DNA from: an uncultured Clostridia bacterium
GTDB taxonomy: Bacteria > Bacillota > Clostridia > Oscillospirales > Ruminococcaceae
Assembly: GCA_947588775.1 (NCBI GenBank)
Contig: CANPZQ010000087.1
Coordinates: 1-8,181 of the forward strand
Length of the DNA: 8,181 nucleotides
Reading direction: 5' to 3'
Both the position numbers and the translations under genes were made by a program. The notes beneath the pieces are model-generated. The model did no database searches. It saw only the letters and a list, made by a program, of their open reading frames with translations, and was not told the DNA's origin. Shown here one piece after another: positions 1-5,900 of this stretch; the first letter of the stretch is position 1, and each line of letters begins with the position of its first letter.

Positions 1-39
1 AAGAGTTTTGTTCCGCTGTCGTAGGCGAGGGTTCCCCCG

Positions 40-69
40 CAGAAAACAGCCCACTGGGCTGATTTTCTG
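40..69. repeat. Strong hairpin in the gyrA upstream region
   Basis: Bases 40-52 (CAGAAAACAGCCC) pair with 56-69 apart from one bulged base, A62, leaving a 3-nt loop (ACT). C-runs sit on both sides (about 33-38 and 73-78). No U-run follows directly, so it is not a canonical intrinsic terminator. It may be part of a dispersed intergenic repeat together with the hairpins at 108-173. I see no coding potential here. Confidence 0.6.
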
Positions 70-107
70 ACTCCCCCCTCCTGCGCTTTGGGTGGGAAAG
101 AGAGTTT

Positions 108-173
108 CGCGGCCTGCGGGCCGCGACAAGGGGCTCTGCCCCTTGACCCCGCAAGCCTTTTGAAAAAGGCTTG
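108..173. repeat. Three consecutive short hairpins (intergenic repeat cassette)
   Basis: Three hairpins lie head to tail. The first is CGCGGCC/GGCCGCG (108-114 with 119-125, 4-nt loop). The second is CAAGGGGC/GCCCCTTG (127-134 with 138-145, 3-nt loop). The third is CAAGCCTTT/AAAGGCTTG (152-160 with 165-173, 4-nt loop). The block runs into GAGCGAAAACTTTTTAAA. From memory, near-identical serial hairpins recur between genes in gut Clostridia, so this is probably a multicopy element, possibly with a transcription-ending or RNA-stabilising role for the gene to the left. The stems are read directly from the sequence; copy number and role are inferred. Confidence 0.65.
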
Positions 174-224
174 AGCGAAAACTTTTTAAATTTGTTTTTA
201 TTGGCTTTATATAAATTAAAATAA

Positions 225-229
225 AGGAG
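225..229 (+). promoter_or_regulatory. Ribosome binding site of gyrA, fixing a TTG start
   Basis: AGGAG lies 8 nt before TTG at 238-240 in an AT-rich leader (about 181-237). There is no in-frame ATG between this site and 286. Starting at ATG 286 would leave no good Shine-Dalgarno site and would remove N-terminal residues that align with GyrA proteins. A TATAAA at 210-215 could be part of a -10 box, but no matching -35 is seen, so the promoter is not assigned. Confidence 0.75.
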
Positions 230-237
230 CTGTAACT

Positions 238-2814
238 TTGTTTGCACAGGATAAAAAAGTAAAACTTACCGAAATCAACGACGAGATGCGTTCGAGCTTC
301 CTCGCTTATTCAATGTCGGTAATAATCCAGCGCGCCCTGCCGGACGTCCGCGACGGGCTGAAGCCGGTTCACCGCAGAATCCTCTATACTATGTACGAGG
401 ACGGGCTTACGCCGGATAAAAAATACTTAAAGTGCGCCACTACCGTCGGCGATACCCTCGGACGCTATCACCCCCACGGCGACGCGTCGGTTTATGACGC
501 GATGGTTCGCCTGGCACAGAAATTCTCGATGAGATACCCGCTCGTCGACGGCCACGGAAACTTCGGCTCCGTCGACGGCGACCCGCCTGCCGCCTACCGT
601 TATACCGAGTCGAAGATGGCTAAGATGGCGATGAATATGCTCACCGACATCGAAAAGGAAACCGTCGATTGGGCTCCGAACTATGACGACAGGTTAAAGG
701 AACCCGTCGTTCTTCCGTCGCGCTATCCGAATATTCTGGTGAACGGCTCCGTCGGAATCGCGGTCGGAATGGCGACGAATATTCCTCCGCATAACTTGGG
801 GGAAGTAATCGACGGGCTTAAGCTTGTCGCCGAAAACCCCGATTGCACCCTCGAGGAGCTGATGGAGCATATAAAAGGCCCCGACTTCCCGACAGGCGGA
901 ATCATAATGGGAAGGGCGGGAATCCGCGCGGCCTACGCCACCGGGCGGGCGAAGATTATCCTCCGCTCAAAGACGAGTATAGAGGAAATCCACGGCAGAA
1001 ACTGCATAATCGTCACCGAAATCCCATACATGGTGAACAAGGCGAGGCTTATAGAATCAATCGCGCAGCTTGTCAAGGACAAGAGAATCGACGGGATACA
1101 CTTCATTCGCGACGAGTCCGACCGCTCCGGAATGAGAATCGTCATCGAGCTTAAAAAGGACGCGAACCCGCAGATTGTTTTAAACAAGCTCTTTACGTTC
1201 ACACAGCTCCAGGACACCGTCGGCGTAATAATGCTCGCCCTCGTAAACGGCGTTCCGAAGGTTCTGAGCCTCAAAGAGATGCTCACAGAGTATCTTAATT
1301 TCCAGATAGAGGTAATTACCCGCAGAACTCGCTACGATTTAAAGAAGGCGAAAGAGCGCGAGCATATCCTGCAGGGCCTTGTAATCGCCCTCGACTACAT
1401 CGACGAGGTTATAAGGATAATCCGCGCGTCGGCGGGGCCTGCCGAGGCGAAAGCCGCGCTTATCGAGCGTTTCGGAATCACCGAAATCCAGGCGGAATAT
1501 ATTGCGAACATGCGCCTCATTCAGCTTTCCGGCCTCGAGCGTCAGAAGATTTACGACGAGTTGGGCGCGCTCGAAGCGAAGATAGCCGATTTTGAGGATA
1601 TTCTCGCGAACCGGCAGAGGGTTGTGGACATTGTTATTTCCGAGAGCGAGGAAATTTCCGCGAAGTTCTCGGACGAAAGAAGAACGGAAATCCAGTCGGT
1701 TTCCGGCGAAGTCGACATTGAGGATTTGATTCCCGAGGACACAAACGTAATCGCGTTGACAAATAACGGCTATATCAAGCGCACCAGCTCCTCCGAATAC
1801 GCCGTACAGCGGCGCGGCGGCAGGGGCGTAAGCGGAATGAAGCAGCGCGAGGAGGACTTTGTCGCCTCGATGCACGTCTGTTCGACCCACGACAACGTGC
1901 TCTTTGTCACCGACCGTGGCGTTATGTTCAAGCTGAAGTGCTTCGAGCTGCCCGAGGGCGGAAAAGCCTCCCGCGGAACCAACGTTATAAACGTTCTTCC
2001 CCTTGAACAGGACGAAAAAATAGCCGCGATGCTCTACTGCCGCGACTTTGACGAAGAAAAATATGTCACAATGGTGACCCGCGAGGGCAAAATCAAGAGA
2101 ACCTCGCTTGACAGCTACCGAAATGTCAGAAAATCGGGACTTATCGCCATCGGCCTCGATGAAGGCGATGAAATCCGCGGCGCGCTTATGTCGTCGGGAA
2201 GCGACGAGCTTTTGGTTGCGACGAAGCTCGGCCAGGTTATCCGCTTCAACGAATCGGAGCTCAGGGTAATGGGCCGCTCGGCTCACGGCGTTAGGGCAAT
2301 CAAGCTCCGCGATGGCGACGAGGTCGTATCTATGGAGGTTCTCAAGGACGATGCGACGGTTCTCACCGTCACCGACAAGGGCTACGGCAGGCGCGTTAAG
2401 CCCGAGGCATACCGCGCCCAGAAGCGCGGCGGCTATGGGGTTCTCAACTATAAGACCGGCGGCCAGAAGGGCGACGTCTGCGGAATCAAGGTCGTTTCGG
2501 AGGACGAGGACGTAATTATGATTTCAAACGACGGAATCATTATCCGCGTTCGTGCGGCGGACATCTCGGTTATGGGAAGATATTCCGGCGGCGTGACGAT
2601 TATGCGCACCAAGGGCGTTGAGGACCGCAGGGTCGCGGCGTTTACGGTCGCCGAGCACGACGAAGAAGCCGAAATCGAGCAGGTCGAACAGCTTTCCGAG
2701 GAGGAGCTCCGCGCCATCGCCGAAGCCGAAGCGGCCGAGGAAAACGCCGAGGTCGTCGAGGAGGTCGATGATGTCGAGGATTCCGGGGACGAGGAAGATG
2801 GGGAAGAAGAGTAA
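238..2814 (+). CDS. gyrA: DNA gyrase subunit A
   Basis: GyrA (858 aa, TTG start) makes the transient double-strand break in the gyrase A2B2 complex, which introduces negative supercoils using ATP hydrolysed by GyrB. The N-terminal part (about 1-485) is the breakage-reunion domain. It has the entry motif RALPDVRDGLKPVHRR (32-47), the quinolone-pocket helix HPHGDASVYD (78-87) and the catalytic tyrosine Y122 in AAYRYTE. The rest to about 803 is the beta-pinwheel DNA-wrapping domain. Its GyrA box QRRGGRG (524-530) identifies gyrase rather than topoisomerase IV. The last 53 residues (806-858) form a tail with 28 Asp/Glu. Odd points: position 83 (E. coli numbering, no offset here) is Ala, not Ser, and the residue two before the catalytic Tyr is Tyr where Met is common. 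Length is normal. gyrB is not adjacent on the visible side. A terminator follows 27 nt after the stop, so it is probably transcribed alone or as the last gene. Confidence 0.97.
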   Translation: MFAQDKKVKLTEINDEMRSSFLAYSMSVIIQRALPDVRDGLKPVHRRILYTMYEDGLTPDKKYLKCATTVGDTLGRYHPHGDASVYDAMVRLAQKFSMRYPLVDGHGNFGSVDGDPPAAYRYTESKMAKMAMNMLTDIEKETVDWAPNYDDRLKEPVVLPSRYPNILVNGSVGIAVGMATNIPPHNLGEVIDGLKLVAENPDCTLEELMEHIKGPDFPTGGIIMGRAGIRAAYATGRAKIILRSKTSIEEIHGRNCIIVTEIPYMVNKARLIESIAQLVKDKRIDGIHFIRDESDRSGMRIVIELKKDANPQIVLNKLFTFTQLQDTVGVIMLALVNGVPKVLSLKEMLTEYLNFQIEVITRRTRYDLKKAKEREHILQGLVIALDYIDEVIRIIRASAGPAEAKAALIERFGITEIQAEYIANMRLIQLSGLERQKIYDELGALEAKIADFEDILANRQRVVDIVISESEEISAKFSDERRTEIQSVSGEVDIEDLIPEDTNVIALTNNGYIKRTSSSEYAVQRRGGRGVSGMKQREEDFVASMHVCSTHDNVLFVTDRGVMFKLKCFELPEGGKASRGTNVINVLPLEQDEKIAAMLYCRDFDEEKYVTMVTREGKIKRTSLDSYRNVRKSGLIAIGLDEGDEIRGALMSSGSDELLVATKLGQVIRFNESELRVMGRSAHGVRAIKLRDGDEVVSMEVLKDDATVLTVTDKGYGRRVKPEAYRAQKRGGYGVLNYKTGGQKGDVCGIKVVSEDEDVIMISNDGIIIRVRAADISVMGRYSGGVTIMRTKGVEDRRVAAFTVAEHDEEAEIEQVEQLSEEELRAIAEAEAAEENAEVVEEVDDVEDSGDEEDGEEE

Positions 2815-2841
2815 AGGGTTTGGGTGATTGATATAGAATAC

Positions 2842-2873
2842 CCCCCTCCGGCTGGTGCGGGAGGGGGTTTTTT
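2842..2873 (+). terminator. Rho-independent terminator of gyrA
   Basis: CCCCCTCC (2842-2849) pairs perfectly with GGAGGGGG (2860-2867) around a 10-nt loop. Six T residues (2868-2873) follow immediately. It starts 27 nt after the gyrA stop codon. This is a textbook intrinsic terminator for plus-strand transcription. It does not work the other way, because only C-rich sequence and no T-run lies on the opposite side. Confidence 0.92.
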
Positions 2874-2884
2874 GGGTGGGGGGA

Positions 2885-2969
2885 GGCGCGGCGGAGAAAG
2901 CGGGGGGAGGAGCAGGAAAGTATGGGGGCGGGTGGGTGGGACCGACGCAGGAGCTTTCTCCGCCGCGCC
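2885..2969 (+). repeat. 85-bp palindromic G-quadruplex element, copy A
   Basis: Perfect 17-bp inverted repeats, GGCGCGGCGGAGAAAGC (2885-2901) and its complement (2953-2969), bound a 51-nt interior. The interior contains G5-C-G3-T-G3-T-G3 (2924-2940), a quadruplex-type motif with single-base loops, on the plus strand. Hand alignment to the reverse complement of copy B gives 72/85 identical bases without gaps. Nearly all differences lie in the left half of the interior, and the last 46 bases differ at one position only. It lies 11 nt after the T-run of the gyrA terminator, so the G-rich strand is in the gyrA sense direction. No target-site duplication is visible. Confidence 0.9.
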
Positions 2970-3011
2970 GGGGTTGCGCGGGAAACTTCGGCGAATTGCG
3001 CGCCCAACCCC
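2970..3011. repeat. Imperfect hairpin abutting copy A
   Basis: GGGGTTGCGCG (2970-2980) pairs with CGCGC-CC-AACCCC (2999-3011), with a CC bulge and an 18-nt loop. It starts at the base after the right arm of copy A. The segment 3002-3010 (GCCCAACCC) is also a perfect complement of GGGTTGGGC at 3071-3079, so two exclusive pairings are possible. The role is unknown. Confidence 0.5.
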
Positions 3012-3058
3012 GGCCCAAGCCGAATCCCGTCCCCCGAAGCCCCCTTGCGGGGCTGAGC

Positions 3059-3078
3059 GGGGATGGGTGAGGGTTGGG
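3059..3078 (+). other. Potential G-quadruplex tract outside the 85-bp elements
   Basis: G4-AT-G3-TGA-G3-TT-G3 on the plus strand gives four runs of at least three G with loops of 2, 3 and 2 bases, which fits the usual quadruplex pattern. Its last two G-runs could instead pair with 3002-3010. Formation cannot be judged from sequence alone. Confidence 0.5.
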
Positions 3079-3081
3079 CTT

Positions 3082-3117
3082 TTAGAGGTTAGAGCGTTAG
3101 AGAGTTAGAGGATAGAG
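3082..3117 (+). repeat. Short tandem TTAGAG array
   Basis: TTAGAG occurs at 3082, 3089, 3097 and 3105, followed by a degenerate ATAGAG at 3112. The period is 7-8 bases. It lies between the hairpins in the gene-free region. It is purine-rich with no paired structure and may be a slippage-prone microrepeat. No function is evident. Confidence 0.6.
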
Positions 3118-3161
3118 GCAGTATAACCAAGTTTCGCAAAAAATCGCGGCCTGCTGCAAAG

Positions 3162-3222
3162 GCCTGAGCCTCACCCACCCCCCTCTCCGCCTGCGGCTCC
3201 GGGGGGTGGATTCGGTTCAGGC
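3162..3222. repeat. Long two-part hairpin
   Basis: The outer stem GCCTGAGCC (3162-3170) pairs with GGTTCAGGC (3214-3222) with one G-T wobble. After a 4x4 internal loop, the inner stem CCACCCCCC (3175-3183) pairs perfectly with GGGGGGTGG (3201-3209). The apical segment can fold further through CCG/CGG. No T-run follows on either strand, so it is not an obvious intrinsic terminator. Confidence 0.6.
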
Positions 3223-3311
3223 GGGGAGAGGTATTCTGCGTTTTGCAGAAAATTTGTGCATTGCCGTAAGTTTCTAAAAGTTACCTATCCCGCTCCAACC
3301 TTTCTGCTACC

Positions 3312-3396
3312 GGCGCGGCGGAGAAAGCTCCTGCGTCGGTCCCACCCGCCCGCCCCCCGCCATTTCCCGCTATCTCCCCGCTTTCTCCGCCGCGCC
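3312..3396 (-). repeat. 85-bp palindromic G-quadruplex element, copy B (inverted)
   Basis: It has the same perfect 17-bp arms as copy A (3312-3328 and 3380-3396) and the same total length, in opposite orientation. The quadruplex motif G6-C-G3-C-G3-T-G3 is on the minus strand (3341-3358). It begins 20 nt past the stop codon of the substrate-binding protein, so the operon mRNA would carry the G-rich strand and the stem in its 3' untranslated region. The stem could act as a 3' stabiliser or processing barrier, but lacks the T-run of an intrinsic terminator. Confidence 0.9.
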
Positions 3397-3416
3397 TTTC
3401 TTCAGATTACTCCCCC

Positions 3417-5021
3417 TCACCCTTCCTTCTTCCTTTTCCTCTTCCCCACCTTCTCCCCCGCCGCCGCAATTCCAATCCCCACCCAAGCCGCCGCGAGCAC
3501 TCCGATCAGCACCTTCGCGGTCGTCGGGAGCTCCCCGAGGTCGGCCTTGCCGGAAACGTCAAGGGCGCGGCTGTCGAGACGGTAGAGCGAGGTTATGTCG
3601 TCGAAAAGCTTGCCGTAGTATGCGTCGTCGACGGTTTCATGGCGGCGGACGGATTTCGTTACGTTTTCAATCATCTGTCCGGCGGCGGAACGAAGCGACG
3701 CGGAGCCGTTGAACACCGGCGTTACAAATGTTTCCCCGACATGCTCCAAAAGAAGCCGGGAAGCCTTTATTTTAACGTCGTAGTGCTCGTTGAAGTCCTC
3801 GCCGCAGCGCGAAAGATAGTCGAGGTATTCCTCGGAATTCTGCGCTTTCGACGTGACGGGGACGTATCCTTCGGTTTCGGCATATGCCGTCTGCACGCCG
3901 TTTGTAAGAAGAAACTGCGCAAAGAGCCATGAGGCGAGGACCTCCTGCGGGTCGTCCTTGTTGAATATGCAGACCGACGGCCCCTGCGAAATCGTCTGCG
4001 GGTTATCGGGGTCAAATTGCGGAATCGGCATTACCTCGGTTTCAAATTCCACAAAGCTGTCCTCGTGAATGTCGGAAAGCGGCGCGTGCGAGCCCATCCA
4101 AGTCGCGCCGGCGGTCGAATCGATTGCGAAAACGCACTGTCCGGCGTTTAAAAAGTTTCCGGGATAGCTCGAAATCTGAAACGTCGAGAAAGCCCCCGTG
4201 GCGGCATGCTTCGCGATTTCGGCGAGAATCTCCTTTGTTTCGCCGTTGAAGATGAGTATGTTCCCGTCGCTGTCGGAATAGCCCGCGCCCTTCTGTCGGA
4301 GCATCTGAATCATCATGTTGTCGGTGGATTTGTAGATAAACGGAATCATTACCTGCTGGCCGTTCACGGCGAAGCTCCCGTCGGGGGCTTTTTTCATCGC
4401 CGCCTCCGAAACCTCCCAGACAAAGTCCCATGTCAGTTTTTCGGGAAGCGTATAGCCGAGCTCCTCAACCATCGTTTTGTTGATGTAGCATGCCTCCGTC
4501 GAGCGCATGAACGGAATCGCCCAGTATTGTCCCGAAAGGGAGCATTCCTCCAAAAACTGCGGGATAATCTCCTCTTTTTTCGGGGAATCAAATTTAAGCG
4601 CGCTTCCCCCGAGGCCGTATTTCTCATCGTCGAAAAGCCCGTCGAGCGGCACGACTACGTTCGCCCCGGTTTTATAAGTCGCGATGTGGTCGGGATATGT
4701 TATGCAGACGTTCGGGGTCGTGTTCGTCGATATGTTCGTGATGACGTCGTTGTAAATCCTGCCGTAGTCGGTGTAGAGCCGAAGGTTCACCGTTACGTTC
4801 GGATAAAGGCTCTCAAAGTCGGCGATTGCCTTTTCGTAAATCCTTGTCTGTGTGATGTTGGTGTCGTTTTTAGCCCAGAAGGTTATCTCCTGCTTCTGCG
4901 TTTCGTCGAATTCGGCGGGAATCTCAAATTCCGGAAGCCCCCGCGAGCCGTGGCAGCCCGTCAGCGAAACCGCCACAGCCCCCGCCGCCAAAATCGCGAG
5001 CAGCCTTTTAAATGCACTCAA
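3417..5021 (-). CDS. Substrate-binding lipoprotein of a CUT1-type carbohydrate ABC importer
   Basis: This 534-residue extracellular binding protein should deliver a ligand, probably a sugar, to the permeases encoded upstream. Residues 5-23 form a lipoprotein signal peptide ending in the lipobox LTGC (modified Cys23). The body is a MalE/UgpB-like solute-binding fold. Recognisable stretches are EITFWAKND (45-53), PNVCITYPDH (103-112), AIPFMRSTEACYINKT (168-183) and ISQGPSVCIFNKDDPQEVLASWLF (344-367). The end is unusual: LPTTA (498-502), a hydrophobic helix (about 503-521) and a basic tail ending GKRKRKKEG. The TTG start at 5019-5021 is chosen because AGGAGG lies 9 nt before it and the signal peptide begins there; the open frame extends further upstream, but only through the preceding permease gene. 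Start and permease stop overlap in TTGA, suggesting translational coupling. It is last in the operon. The ligand cannot be identified. Confidence 0.9.
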   Translation of the reverse strand: MSAFKRLLAILAAGAVAVSLTGCHGSRGLPEFEIPAEFDETQKQEITFWAKNDTNITQTRIYEKAIADFESLYPNVTVNLRLYTDYGRIYNDVITNISTNTTPNVCITYPDHIATYKTGANVVVPLDGLFDDEKYGLGGSALKFDSPKKEEIIPQFLEECSLSGQYWAIPFMRSTEACYINKTMVEELGYTLPEKLTWDFVWEVSEAAMKKAPDGSFAVNGQQVMIPFIYKSTDNMMIQMLRQKGAGYSDSDGNILIFNGETKEILAEIAKHAATGAFSTFQISSYPGNFLNAGQCVFAIDSTAGATWMGSHAPLSDIHEDSFVEFETEVMPIPQFDPDNPQTISQGPSVCIFNKDDPQEVLASWLFAQFLLTNGVQTAYAETEGYVPVTSKAQNSEEYLDYLSRCGEDFNEHYDVKIKASRLLLEHVGETFVTPVFNGSASLRSAAGQMIENVTKSVRRHETVDDAYYGKLFDDITSLYRLDSRALDVSGKADLGELPTTAKVLIGVLAAAWVGIGIAAAGEKVGKRKRKKEG

Positions 5022-5887
5022 CCCTTTGTGCCTCCTCTCGCGACGCCCTCCATAATCTTTTTGCGGAAAATGAGGAACAAGACTATAAGCGGCGCGGATA
5101 TTACCACCACCGCGGCCATCATCGCGGGGATATTTTCCCGCCCGAAGCCGTTTTCGCGGATTTCCTGAATCCCGTTTGAAACGAGATAGTAGTTCGGGTC
5201 GTCGGTTACAAGCCTCGGCCAGACGTAGGAATTCCAGCACTCAATCACTTTTAAAATTGTTATCGTGACAATCGTCGGCCTGCACATAGGAATCATCACC
5301 CGCGTGAGATACTTGAAATCGCGCGTGCCGTCGACCTTTGCGGCATAGTACAGCTCGTCGGGAATCTGTGAAAAGTTTTCCTTTAACAGATAGATATAGA
5401 ACACCGACGTTACCGACGGCAGAATAAGCCCGGTAAAGGTATTTCTCAGCCCGAGGTCGGTGACGGTCGTATAGTTTGTGATAACGACGAGCTCGTAGGG
5501 AATCATCATAAGCGCGAGAAAGAGCGTAAACACCGCGTCGCGCCCCCGAAAATTAAGGCGCGAGAACGCAAACGCCGCCGGCACCGTAACCAGGAGCATA
5601 AGCCCGGTGGTCAGCACCGTAAATATAACGGTATTCAGAAAATATTTTCCGAGCGGCACCGCCGTGAACGCCGAGGAATAGTTTTCAAGCGTCGGCGAGA
5701 GCGTAAAGAGCTTCGGAATGTGCTCCGAGTTATAGGAGGCGTAATTTTTCACCGACGTAAGAATCATCCAGTAAAACGGAAACAGCACGATTATCGCCCA
5801 GAGCGTAAGAATTATATAAGTTACCGCCTTCGAGGCCGCGCGCCTGCGGCTCTGACGGGCTTCGAGCCTTACTATGTCTTTATTCAT
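5018..5887 (-). CDS. Carbohydrate ABC transporter permease, MalG-like
   Basis: A 289-residue inner-membrane subunit that, with the partner permease, forms the translocation channel of a CUT1 importer. About six transmembrane segments are visible (near 22-42, 84-106, 117-135, 152-168, 205-222 and 256-275). The cytoplasmic EAA loop, which docks on the ATPase, is at 178-204: ELYYAAKVDG (178-187), then IPMCRP (199-204). The C-terminal GVARGGTKG resembles the conserved end of MalG/UgpE-type proteins and supports the MalG rather than MalF assignment. The ATG at 5885-5887 has AGGAGG (5896-5901) 8 nt before it; that site overlaps the stop of the upstream permease across a 13-nt gap. Length is typical. 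I saw no missing motif. Confidence 0.93.
   Translation of the reverse strand: MNKDIVRLEARQSRRRAASKAVTYIILTLWAIIVLFPFYWMILTSVKNYASYNSEHIPKLFTLSPTLENYSSAFTAVPLGKYFLNTVIFTVLTTGLMLLVTVPAAFAFSRLNFRGRDAVFTLFLALMMIPYELVVITNYTTVTDLGLRNTFTGLILPSVTSVFYIYLLKENFSQIPDELYYAAKVDGTRDFKYLTRVMIPMCRPTIVTITILKVIECWNSYVWPRLVTDDPNYYLVSNGIQEIRENGFGRENIPAMMAAVVVISAPLIVLFLIFRKKIMEGVARGGTKG
5031..5036 (-). promoter_or_regulatory. Ribosome binding site deciding the TTG start of the binding protein
   Basis: On the minus strand AGGAGG lies inside the last codons of the preceding permease gene, 9 nt before the TTG at 5019-5021. The TTG shares four bases (TTGA) with the permease stop codon, so re-initiation by terminating ribosomes is plausible. 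Confidence 0.8.
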
Positions 5888-5900
5888 AAATCCCGCCTCC

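Larger units (their letters stand above)
2874..3416. other. 543-bp gene-free, repeat-dense region between convergent gyrA and ABC operon
   Basis: I see no gene here. Open frames exist on both strands, but they read through the inverted repeats, give Pro/Arg/Gly-rich low-complexity peptides and lack ribosome binding sites. The region holds two inverted copies of the 85-bp element (2885-2969, 3312-3396) and a series of hairpins between them: 2970-3011, 3038-3054 (AGCCCC/GGGGCT, 5-nt loop), 3162-3222 and 3234-3250 (TTCTGC/GCAGAA, 5-nt loop). It also holds a G-rich tract (3059-3078) and a TTAGAG array (3082-3117). The 10-mer CGCGGCCTGC at 3145-3154 also occurs at 108-117 in the hairpins upstream of gyrA. 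No canonical terminator for the minus-strand operon is visible; hairpins occur, but none has a T-run on that strand. Confidence 0.75.

Noticed and set aside
192..220. gyrA promoter with TTGTTT and TATAAA
   Set aside because: The spacing is about 12 bp, too short for sigma-A, and the AT-rich leader gives many chance matches.
1339..2286. Long open frame (315 codons) antisense to gyrA
   Set aside because: It lies wholly inside gyrA in the opposite strand, shows no recognisable domain, and such frames are expected opposite GC-rich genes with strong codon bias.
2524..3018. Possible minus-strand gene from the intergenic region into gyrA
   Set aside because: Its start lies in repeat sequence without a ribosome binding site, the first half is Pro/Arg/Ser-rich translation of palindromes, and the rest is antisense to the gyrA 3' end.
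2885..3396. Insertion sequence with A and B as terminal repeats
   Set aside because: No transposase lies between them, no target-site duplication is visible, and each copy is itself a complete palindrome; a composite passenger cannot be excluded but is unsupported.
2874..3416. CRISPR array
   Set aside because: Repeats are palindromic elements in opposite orientations at irregular distances, with no regular direct repeats and unique spacers, and no cas genes are present.
3420..3447. 28-base pyrimidine run with a short mirror repeat (3423-3435), possible triplex DNA
   Set aside because: It is explained by the Lys/Arg/Glu codons of the binding-protein tail, and the mirror repeat is only 13 bases.
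3256..3585. Possible 109-codon plus-strand gene near copy B
   Set aside because: It translates copy B and the antisense of the binding-protein end; a similar peptide appears from copy A only because the DNA repeats.
4206..5168. Open frame of 320 codons antisense to the binding-protein and permease genes
   Set aside because: It crosses the boundary of two well-supported minus-strand genes and has no family features; it is a composition artefact.
5022..5240. N-terminal extension of the binding protein by 73 residues
   Set aside because: The extension reads through the 3' end of the permease gene, and the lipoprotein signal peptide would then be internal; the TTG at 5019-5021 has the proper ribosome binding site.
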